From assembly GCA_043759735.1 (NCBI GenBank), contig JAYUQC010000035.1:1-16377 (forward strand): DNA of 16,377 bases. Direction: 5' to 3'. This DNA is from CAISIP01 sp043759735. Its GTDB lineage: Bacteria > Pseudomonadota > Gammaproteobacteria > Burkholderiales > Burkholderiaceae_C. The translations under genes were made by a program, and so were the position numbers. Positions 7,654 through 13,975 of the stretch are shown piece by piece. Under the pieces are notes generated by a model, which was given only the letters and a program-made list of their open reading frames with translations, did no database searches and was not told where the DNA came from. Every line of letters begins with the position of its first letter. Within the stretch, counting starts at the first letter, position 1.

Positions 7654-8484
7654 ATGAAAATTCAATCCGAAAACCTGGCGCCCTTGGCTGCTTATCTGAT
7701 CGTCGGCGTGGGTACGGTAATCATGCTCTCACCGTTCTATTTCATGTTCGTGTTTGCGACCCAGTCGCGCACCGAGATATTCAGCCTGCCGCCGCCGATG
7801 TTCTTTGGTGATGATCTGCTGGGCAATCTGAAGATCCTCACCGACCGCCTGCCGTTCTGGCGCAACCTGGGCTGGAGTGTGTATGTGGCGGTGGCATCCA
7901 CCGTGCTCACGCTGATGTTTTGCTCCATGGGAGGGTATGCGTTCGCCTTGTTCGAGTTCCGCTTCAAGAACGCACTTTTTGGCATGGTGATGGGAACCAT
8001 GTTGATACCGACGTTCATGAACATGATCCCGACATTCATGATCATGGATCTTCTGGGTTGGATCGACCAGCCGCGGGCGTTGTACATCCCTGGCGCGGCC
8101 AGTGCGTTCGGAATCTTCCTGATGCGCCAGTTCGTCACGACCACCGTACCAAAGGACCTGATCGAAGCAGCCCGCATGGATGGTTGCAGCGAATTGGGCA
8201 TTTACTGGCGCATCGTGCTGCCGCTACTCAAGCCCGCGCTGGGTACGCTGGGATTGATCACCTTCATCGCGTCCTGGAACAATTTCATCGGGCCTCTGGT
8301 GGTGATGCGTTCACCCGACATGTATACGCTGCCGCTGGCTTTGCGCAGCCTGCAAAGCCCGGTCGATACCGAATGGGGCGCGCTGATGACGGGTTCGGCC
8401 ATTGCCACTCTGCCGCTGATCGTGTTGTTTGTTCTTTCGTCGCGTCAACTCATTTCCGGCCTTACGGCGGGCGCAGTCAAATGA
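7654..8484 (+). CDS. Sugar ABC transporter permease 2 (MalG-like)
   Basis: This is the second membrane subunit of the importer, 276 residues from the ATG at 7654, the usual size for MalG-type permeases. Hydrophobic spans begin at LAAYLIVGVGTVIMLSPFYF. The EAA loop reads EAARMDGCSELGIYWRIVLP and is followed by LLKPALGTLG, matching the ATPase-docking motif. An in-frame TTG at 7639 gives only five extra residues and is less likely. The stop codon overlaps the GH1 start (ATGA at 8481-8484). Transporter and first enzyme are therefore translated in tandem, which ties uptake to breakdown of the same sugar. Confidence 0.92.
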   Translation: MKIQSENLAPLAAYLIVGVGTVIMLSPFYFMFVFATQSRTEIFSLPPPMFFGDDLLGNLKILTDRLPFWRNLGWSVYVAVASTVLTLMFCSMGGYAFALFEFRFKNALFGMVMGTMLIPTFMNMIPTFMIMDLLGWIDQPRALYIPGAASAFGIFLMRQFVTTTVPKDLIEAARMDGCSELGIYWRIVLPLLKPALGTLGLITFIASWNNFIGPLVVMRSPDMYTLPLALRSLQSPVDTEWGALMTGSAIATLPLIVLFVLSSRQLISGLTAGAVK

Positions 8485-9866
8485 ACCGATTGGTCGCACG
8501 TGGACTGGGCACACGTCCGCCGCAGGATTTTCCGCCAACTTTTGTGTGGGGCGTAGCGACCAGCGCATTCCAGATCGAAGGCGCGGCGGCCGAAGACGGG
8601 AAAGGTCCGTCCATATGGGACACTTTTTGCCGTGTCGAGGATGCCATCGCGGACCATAGCGACGGGAGTATCGCCTGCGAACACTATCACCGCTGGGAAG
8701 AAGATCTGGACCTGATCGCCAGCCTGCAGGTCGACGCCTACCGTTTCTCGGTTTCCTGGCCGCGGGTGCGACCCAGTGGCTCGGGCGAATGGAACGCGCG
8801 CGGCCTTGACTTCTACGAGCGGCTGGTGGACGGTCTGCTGGACCGCGGCATCAAGCCCTATCTCACACTCAATCACTGGGATCTGCCACAGCGCCTGCAG
8901 GACAAGGGCGGCTGGGCACAGCGCGATACGGTTCATCGTTTCGTCGAATACGCAATCGGAATGGACCAGCGCTTGGGCGATCGGATTGCGACGATCACCA
9001 CGCACAACGAGCCCTGGGTGATGGCCACACTCGGGCACGAAGACGGCAATTTCGCTCCCGGCATCAAAAATCGCGCGCTGGCCATGCAGGTATCGCACCA
9101 TCTGATGCTCAGCCATGGCATGGCGCTGCAGGCTTTGCGCGCGAACGGCTGCAAGTCACGCCTGGGCATCGTGCTCAACCTGTCGCCGGTCTACCCGGCG
9201 TCCGACTCCGCCGCGGACCACGAGCGAGCCCAACGGGAGGACGGACGGCTGTTGCGCTGGTACATGGATCCGTTGATGAACGGGCACTATCCACAGGATA
9301 TTCTGAACTATCTGGGCGCCGACGCACCGCAGACACAAACCGGTGACATGCGGATCATCGCAACGCCTATGGATTTCATGGGAATCAACTACTACTCGCG
9401 CATGGTTGTCAGCGCGACCGACAGCTGGGACAAGAGAAGTGGCGGACGCGAGGTTACCGACATGGGTTGGGAGGTCTATCCGGAAGGACTCACCGACCTG
9501 CTGGTGCGCCTGAACCAGGACTATGACATTCCTCCGTTGTATGTGACCGAAAACGGAGGCGCGTTCAAGGACCAGGTCGTGAATGGCCGCGTGCACGACA
9601 CCCACCGGCGGGAATACATCGCACGCCACATCGATGCGGTGGCGCAGGCCATGCGCCAAGGTGTACGCATGGAGGGTTACATGGTGTGGAGCCTGCTCGA
9701 CAACTTCGAATGGGCCTCCGGATACGAGAAGCGATTCGGCATTGTGCATGTCGATTACGCGAGCCAGCGCAGAACACCCAAGGACAGCGCCTTGTGGTAC
9801 CGCGATTTCATCGTGCGTCAAAAGGCCGCGCGCGAACGGCGCGAAGCGACAACAACAGGAGCATGA
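8481..9866 (+). CDS. GH1 beta-glucosidase, cytoplasmic
   Basis: This retaining glycosidase removes glucose from the non-reducing end of short beta-glucosides. The 461-residue protein is a full-length single-domain GH1 enzyme. The N-terminal family signature is visible as FVWGVATSAFQIEGA (about 21-35). The acid/base lies in THNEPW (Glu177) and the nucleophile in YVTENGG (Glu357). The subsite residues WSLLDNFEWASGY are near 403-415. No signal peptide is present, so it should act in the cytoplasm. A much longer in-frame extension back to 7920 runs through the permease gene in another frame and is discarded; ATG 8481 overlaps the permease stop as ATGA. In this locus it probably finishes off laminaribiose and other short beta-1,3-glucosides. 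GH1 enzymes are often broad, so cellobiose or gentiobiose are also possible substrates. Confidence 0.95.
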   Translation: MNRLVARGLGTRPPQDFPPTFVWGVATSAFQIEGAAAEDGKGPSIWDTFCRVEDAIADHSDGSIACEHYHRWEEDLDLIASLQVDAYRFSVSWPRVRPSGSGEWNARGLDFYERLVDGLLDRGIKPYLTLNHWDLPQRLQDKGGWAQRDTVHRFVEYAIGMDQRLGDRIATITTHNEPWVMATLGHEDGNFAPGIKNRALAMQVSHHLMLSHGMALQALRANGCKSRLGIVLNLSPVYPASDSAADHERAQREDGRLLRWYMDPLMNGHYPQDILNYLGADAPQTQTGDMRIIATPMDFMGINYYSRMVVSATDSWDKRSGGREVTDMGWEVYPEGLTDLLVRLNQDYDIPPLYVTENGGAFKDQVVNGRVHDTHRREYIARHIDAVAQAMRQGVRMEGYMVWSLLDNFEWASGYEKRFGIVHVDYASQRRTPKDSALWYRDFIVRQKAARERREATTTGA

Positions 9867-9867
9867 G

Positions 9868-10923
9868 ATGGGCAAGGTTTCACTGCGCGGTATCCGCAAG
9901 AGTTACGGCGCGGTCGACGTCATCAAGGGCGTGGACCTCGATGTCGGCGACGGCGAATTCATCGTCTTCGTGGGTCCCTCCGGCTGCGGCAAATCCACCA
10001 CGCTGCGCATGATTGCCGGACTCGAAAGCGTGACCGCGGGCGACCTGCTGATCGACGGCCAGCGCGCCAACGACATCCGCCCGGCCGATCGGGGTGCGGC
10101 GATGGTGTTCCAGAGTTACGCGCTCTATCCGCACATGACAGTGGCCGAGAACATGGGGTTTGCGCTGAAGATGGCGGGCGTGGGCCATGCGCAACGCGAT
10201 GAACAGGTCAAACAGGCCGCCACGGTGTTGCGCATCACCGAGTTGCTCGGCCGATTTCCCAAGGAGCTTTCGGGTGGACAACGCCAGCGCGTCGCCATAG
10301 GCCGCGCGATCGTGCGCAAACCCAAGGTCTTCCTGTTCGACGAGCCCTTGTCCAATCTGGATGCGGCGCTGCGGGTCAATATGCGCATCGAATTGTCACG
10401 GCTGCACAAGGAATTGGGCACAACCATGATCTATGTGACCCATGACCAGGTCGAGGCCATGACGCTGGGCGACCGGATCGCGGTCTTCAACAAGGGCATC
10501 GTCGAACAGCTCGGCGCGCCGATGGAGTTGTACAACCGGCCGGCCAACGAGTTCGTGGCAACCTTCATCGGCGCTCCGCGCATCAATCTGATCCCCCGCC
10601 CGCCCGTCACCGGCGCGGCGCCGGCGCACCAGGCCCTGTGGGATGCGCTGGCCAGCGGCGCGCCGGCTAGCGGGCAGCGCATCGGACTGCGCCCTGAGCA
10701 CCTGCATCTGTCGCCAGCCGGCCAGGGTATCGCCGCCAGCGTGGTGTTGGCTGAACACCTGGGTGACTCGTCCATCATTCACCTGCGCGTCGACGGCATT
10801 GCAGACCTGCTCAACGCCAAGGTTGGCACCGAGCACAGCACGATGGAGGCCGGGCAATCGGTCGGACTCGCACCCGATGCGTCCTGGGCATTGGTCTTTG
10901 GCGCCGACGGCCGCCTGATCTGA
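9868..10923 (+). CDS. Sugar ABC transporter ATP-binding protein (MalK/UgpC type)
   Basis: This ATPase subunit powers the importer whose other parts are encoded upstream. The 351-residue product shows Walker A GPSGCGKS (36-43), Q-loop FQSYALYPHMT (Q82), signature LSGGQRQR (134-141), Walker B VFLFDEP (from 154), D-loop SNLDA and the H-loop in YVTHDQVEAMT (H192). A C-terminal OB/TOBE regulatory domain follows (about 235-351; IGLRPEHLHLSPAG). That domain is typical of CUT1 ATPases, some of which are shared between transporters. AGGAGC lies five bases before the ATG, which starts one base after the GH1 stop. An in-frame extension back to 9583 lies inside GH1 and is rejected. Having the ATPase in the operon, between two glycosidase genes, suggests it is dedicated to this importer. 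Confidence 0.95.
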   Translation: MGKVSLRGIRKSYGAVDVIKGVDLDVGDGEFIVFVGPSGCGKSTTLRMIAGLESVTAGDLLIDGQRANDIRPADRGAAMVFQSYALYPHMTVAENMGFALKMAGVGHAQRDEQVKQAATVLRITELLGRFPKELSGGQRQRVAIGRAIVRKPKVFLFDEPLSNLDAALRVNMRIELSRLHKELGTTMIYVTHDQVEAMTLGDRIAVFNKGIVEQLGAPMELYNRPANEFVATFIGAPRINLIPRPPVTGAAPAHQALWDALASGAPASGQRIGLRPEHLHLSPAGQGIAASVVLAEHLGDSSIIHLRVDGIADLLNAKVGTEHSTMEAGQSVGLAPDASWALVFGADGRLI

Positions 10924-10924
10924 G

Positions 10925-10970
10925 TGCTGCCCCGTACAGCGCATCCCCCGCAACCCATCACAGGGCAGCA
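10925..10970 (+). promoter_or_regulatory. Stem-loop covering the GH16 translation start
   Basis: TGCTGCCC (10925-10932) and GGGCAGCA (10963-10970) are perfect 8-base complements separated by 30 bases. The right arm contains most of the only ribosome-site-like bases (AGGG) and the A of the GH16 start codon. The left arm begins one base after the ATPase stop codon. In mRNA the stem could hide the GH16 start until ribosomes finishing the ATPase gene open it, which would couple their translation. There is no following T-run, so it is not an intrinsic terminator. The pairing is seen; the function is inferred. Confidence 0.45.
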
Positions 10971-11962
10971 TGCAGCAAGCCACATCGGCGACCGCCCCCA
11001 GGACCGCCACAGTCGCCCGGTCCGGTACCACGTCCAAGGCCCGGAAAGCTATCAGCAAAGGCTGGAAGCTGGTCTGGAACGACGAGTTCGAAGGCGACCA
11101 GGTAGATCCGGGCAAGTGGGCCTTCGACATCGGCAACGGTTTCTTCGACTACCGCAACCATGTCTGGGTCGAAGGTTGGGGCAACGAGGAACTGCAGTAC
11201 TACACACAGGAACCGAGCAACGTGTCAGTCAAGGACAGTTTGCTCACCATCCGCGCTGTCAAGGAGGCATTGCACGGTTGCGGCTACACATCGGCGCGCA
11301 TGAAGACGCGCAAGCGCGACGGAACGCCTCTGTTTACCAAGTTGTACGGCCGATTCGAGATCCGCGCCAAGGTGCCGTGGGGCAAGGGCTTGTGGCCGGC
11401 GTTGTGGATGTTGCCGCAGGAAGACACATACGGTGGCTGGGCGGCCTCGGGTGAAATCGACCTGATGGAGATCGTTGGCGAAAAACCGCATGAGGTTTTG
11501 AACAGCATCCATTTCGGGTCAACCGGCTCCGAGGCGCGGGCATTGATCACCCATGTGCACAAGCTGCCCGCCGGCAGCCTGGTCTCCGACTGGCATGTTT
11601 ACAGCGTGGAGTGGGAGCCGGGCGAAATCCGGTTCTACGTCGACGGCGTGCTCACCGCGACCCGGAATCACTGGTGGAGTTGCAGCAAACTGGTCCGGGC
11701 TGATGGCGTTCCTGCGCGACGCGCAGCTGACATCAACCCGTGGCCGGCGCCGTTTGATCAGCCGTTCTACCTTGTCATGAACGTCGCCGTCGGCGGCAAT
11801 TTTCCCGGCCTGCCGAATCCGCAGACCCGGTTCCCGGCCGAGCTGGTGGTGGACTATGTTCGGGTCTACGACCGCGTCGGCGGTTACGGCGACACAAAAC
11901 CGATCGGAGATGGCCGGTTTCCGTATCAGAAGCAATCACCCAGGCGGATGCAAGAGGAATAA
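10970..11962 (+). CDS. GH16 endo-beta-1,3-glucanase (laminarinase type)
   Basis: This is a retaining endo-glucanase, most likely cutting internal beta-1,3 bonds of laminarin-type glucans. The 330-residue protein is one GH16 jelly-roll domain. It has the active-site strand GEIDLMEIVG, giving nucleophile Glu162, Asp164 and acid/base Glu167. The extra residue in the E-x-D-x-x-E spacing is the form usual for laminarinases. Other landmarks are WNDEFEG, NEELQYYT, GLWPALWMLP and the closing VDYVRVYD. The first 30 residues are Ala/Thr/Ser-rich and basic, with no hydrophobic core, so no Sec, Tat or lipoprotein signal is seen. In-frame sequence upstream reaches a stop with no other start codon. No binding module is attached. 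Being apparently cytoplasmic is unusual for this family and implies that it acts on imported chains. Lichenase or other GH16 specificities cannot be excluded. Confidence 0.92.
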   Translation: MQQATSATAPRTATVARSGTTSKARKAISKGWKLVWNDEFEGDQVDPGKWAFDIGNGFFDYRNHVWVEGWGNEELQYYTQEPSNVSVKDSLLTIRAVKEALHGCGYTSARMKTRKRDGTPLFTKLYGRFEIRAKVPWGKGLWPALWMLPQEDTYGGWAASGEIDLMEIVGEKPHEVLNSIHFGSTGSEARALITHVHKLPAGSLVSDWHVYSVEWEPGEIRFYVDGVLTATRNHWWSCSKLVRADGVPARRAADINPWPAPFDQPFYLVMNVAVGGNFPGLPNPQTRFPAELVVDYVRVYDRVGGYGDTKPIGDGRFPYQKQSPRRMQEE

Positions 11963-11964
11963 TC

Positions 11965-12942
11965 ATGTCGAGCAGAAACATGTCGAACTCCGATATCGAG
12001 ACCGTCTGGAACGCGGCCAACGCCGGCGTCCGATCCGGGGCGCTAGGTCCAATGCTGATTGCCGCGTCAGGCGGGCCATCCGCCAGCTGGGAAGAACTAC
12101 CGGTGTCTGAACGCGATGCTTTGACCCTCGCGATGCGCACTGCACTGGAGCGCGGCATACACGGCCTGTGCTTCAGTCCCTACCTGGATGGCCAGGGCCC
12201 CGGCGCGCAAGTCAGCGAACAGCAGATACGGCAACGCATGCAGGCCATCGCGCCGCATGCACGCTGGATCCGCAGCTTCTCGTGTACCGACAGCAATGAA
12301 CATATTCCGCGCATCGCCCATGAATGCGGTCTGAAAACCCTGGTCGGCGCCTGGCTGGGAACCGATGCCGGTATCAACCGGCGCGAGGTGGCAGGCGCAA
12401 TCGCGGTGGCGCAAGCCGGCCATGCCGACTTGCTGGCCATCGGCAACGAGGTGCTGTTGCGCGAGGACCTGGATGAGGACCAGCTGCTGGCCTTCATCCA
12501 GCAGGCCAAGGATGCGGTTCCCGGCATACCGGTGGGCTATGTCGACGCTTACTACCTGTTCGAGAAACATCCACGCGTCACCGCGGCCTGTGATGTAGTG
12601 CTGAGCAACTGCTACCCGTTTTGGGAAGGTTGTCCGCGGGACCATGCCGTTGCCTACATGCAGAGCATGTTGCGCCGGGTGCAGGCTGCGGCGCCGGGCA
12701 AGCGCATCGTCGTCAGCGAGACCGGATGGCCCGACCGTGGCAGCCGGTTCCACGGTGCGGTGCCATCCACCGAGGGGGCGATGCGCTATTTTCTGGACAC
12801 CATCGAATGGGCGCAGCGCGACGAGATCGAGGTCTTCTATTTTTCCGCCTTCGACGAAGCCTGGAAGGTGGGGTCCGAAGGTGACGTTGGTGCCTACTGG
12901 GGCCTTTGGGACAAGGACGCTCGTCCCAAGTTCACCGGATGA
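11965..12942 (+). CDS. GH17 beta-1,3-glucanase, first of two
   Basis: Members of GH17 are retaining beta-1,3-glucanases or glucan-modifying transglycosylases with a TIM-barrel fold. The 325-residue product shows the acid/base motif AIGNEVL (Glu162) and the nucleophile motif VSETGWP (Glu252). Barrel landmarks LCFSPYLDGQ, IRSFSCTD, LVGAWLG and SNCYPFWEG are also visible. The start at 11965 follows AGAGGA and lies two bases after the GH16 stop. No signal peptide is present. The C-terminus WGLWDKDARPKF resembles that of the next gene, but overall the two GH17 proteins look quite different and are not a recent duplication. It probably trims oligo-beta-1,3-glucan in the cytoplasm. Whether it hydrolyses or transfers is unknown. 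Confidence 0.9.
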   Translation: MSSRNMSNSDIETVWNAANAGVRSGALGPMLIAASGGPSASWEELPVSERDALTLAMRTALERGIHGLCFSPYLDGQGPGAQVSEQQIRQRMQAIAPHARWIRSFSCTDSNEHIPRIAHECGLKTLVGAWLGTDAGINRREVAGAIAVAQAGHADLLAIGNEVLLREDLDEDQLLAFIQQAKDAVPGIPVGYVDAYYLFEKHPRVTAACDVVLSNCYPFWEGCPRDHAVAYMQSMLRRVQAAAPGKRIVVSETGWPDRGSRFHGAVPSTEGAMRYFLDTIEWAQRDEIEVFYFSAFDEAWKVGSEGDVGAYWGLWDKDARPKFTG

Positions 12943-13907
12943 CCAAGCACGCCGCACCGGCCGCAAGGGCCGCATTGCTCCGACTACCTGAAGGCAACGC
13001 CATCTGCTACTCGGGCTACCGCCATGGGCAGGACCCCGGCAGCCGTACCTATCCCTCCCATGCGCAAATCCTCGAAGATCTGCTGATACTGCGCAAGCAT
13101 TGGAGCCTGTTGCGTCTGTACGATTGCAGTCCGCATGGTGAGCGCGTGCTGGAGGTTATCCACAAAGAGAACTTGCCGCTGCGCGTCATGCTTGGCGCCT
13201 ATCTGGGTGCGGAGATGAACAACTTCGGCTGTCCCTGGGGCGCCACCTATAGCGAGGAACAGTTGGCGGCAAGCCAGCGGGAAAACCAGGCCGAGCTGGA
13301 ACGGCTGGTCGCGCTGGCGAACCAATACCAGGACATCGTGTTCTCGGTGGCGGTCGGCAACGAGGCCACTGTCGACTGGACCGATCACTTCGTTCCCGTG
13401 CACCACATGATTGAATACGTGCGACGGGTCAAGTCGCGCATCACACAACCGGTCACCTTCTGCGAAAACTATGTTCCGTGGCAGCACAAACTGCGCGACC
13501 TGGTCGCGGAACTCGATTTCATATCGCTGCACACCTATCCGGTATGGGAATACAAGCATATCCACGAGGCGCTGGACTATACCAAGGACAACCTGCACAG
13601 CGTGGCGCACCTGTATCCGGACAAGCCGGTGGTGATCACCGAGGCCGGCTGGGCCACCAGTTCGAACGGCCGCGGCATGAATGCCGAACACGCCTCGCAG
13701 GAACTGCAACAGATCTACTACCACGACCTGATGCAATGGACGCGCGCGGTCGGCATTCTGACCTTCGTCTTCGAGGCTTTCGATGAACCGTGGAAAGGTT
13801 CGTCCGACCCGATGGAGCCGGAGAAGCACTGGGGCCTGTTCACCGTCGATCGCCGGCCCAAACTGGTGATGCAAGGCACCTACCCTGAACTGGTCGCCAG
13901 CAATTGA
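12939..13907 (+). CDS. GH17 beta-1,3-glucanase, second of two
   Basis: This is a second GH17 TIM-barrel enzyme of 322 residues. It has acid/base motif AVGNEAT (Glu142) and nucleophile motif VITEAGW (Glu235), plus ICYSGYRHGQ, RLYDCSPHGE, SLHTYPVWEY and FEAFDEPWKG. An in-frame ATG at 12906 would add 11 residues overlapping the first GH17. The ATG at 12939, overlapping that gene's stop as ATGA, is preferred and suggests coupled translation, since no ribosome site precedes it. It has no signal peptide and is predicted cytoplasmic. Its N-terminal third differs strongly from the first GH17, so the two likely differ in chain-length preference or in exo/endo action. The stop overlaps an ATG in another frame (TGATG at 13905-13909). 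Confidence 0.92.
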   Translation: MTKHAAPAARAALLRLPEGNAICYSGYRHGQDPGSRTYPSHAQILEDLLILRKHWSLLRLYDCSPHGERVLEVIHKENLPLRVMLGAYLGAEMNNFGCPWGATYSEEQLAASQRENQAELERLVALANQYQDIVFSVAVGNEATVDWTDHFVPVHHMIEYVRRVKSRITQPVTFCENYVPWQHKLRDLVAELDFISLHTYPVWEYKHIHEALDYTKDNLHSVAHLYPDKPVVITEAGWATSSNGRGMNAEHASQELQQIYYHDLMQWTRAVGILTFVFEAFDEPWKGSSDPMEPEKHWGLFTVDRRPKLVMQGTYPELVASN

Positions 13908-13975
13908 TGTCTTCACCTGCGTCGCACCAATACGGCGCGCCGCTGCGCGTATGTCGACCCGCCTGTCCCCAATGA
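13907..13975 (+). other. 22-codon reading frame bridging GH17 and the phosphorylase
   Basis: An ATG at 13907 overlaps the stop of the second GH17 (TGATG). It opens a 22-codon frame ending in TGA at 13973-13975, which overlaps an ATG (13972) in the phosphorylase frame as ATGA. The peptide, beginning MSSPASHQYG, shows no recognisable function. It has no ribosome site of its own. It may be chance, or a stop-start relay carrying ribosomes to the phosphorylase start. The bases also encode the first residues of the phosphorylase if that starts at 13951. Confidence 0.2.

Noticed and set aside
7920..8480. Long in-frame N-terminal extension of the GH1 gene
   Set aside because: It lies inside permease 2 in another frame, has no recognisable domain, and the ATG at 8481 gives a standard GH1 N-terminus with ATGA overlap.
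8445..9116. Minus-strand open frame under the GH1 gene
   Set aside because: Antisense shadow with no recognisable family, covered by GH1 motifs on the plus strand.
9583..9867. In-frame extension of the ATPase gene into GH1
   Set aside because: The extension is out-of-frame GH1 sequence; AGGAGC and the ATG at 9868 give a normal ATPase start.
10924..11454. Open frame overlapping the start of GH16 in another frame
   Set aside because: No motif, low-complexity composition typical of a GC-rich shadow frame, fully covered by GH16, which has clear catalytic residues.
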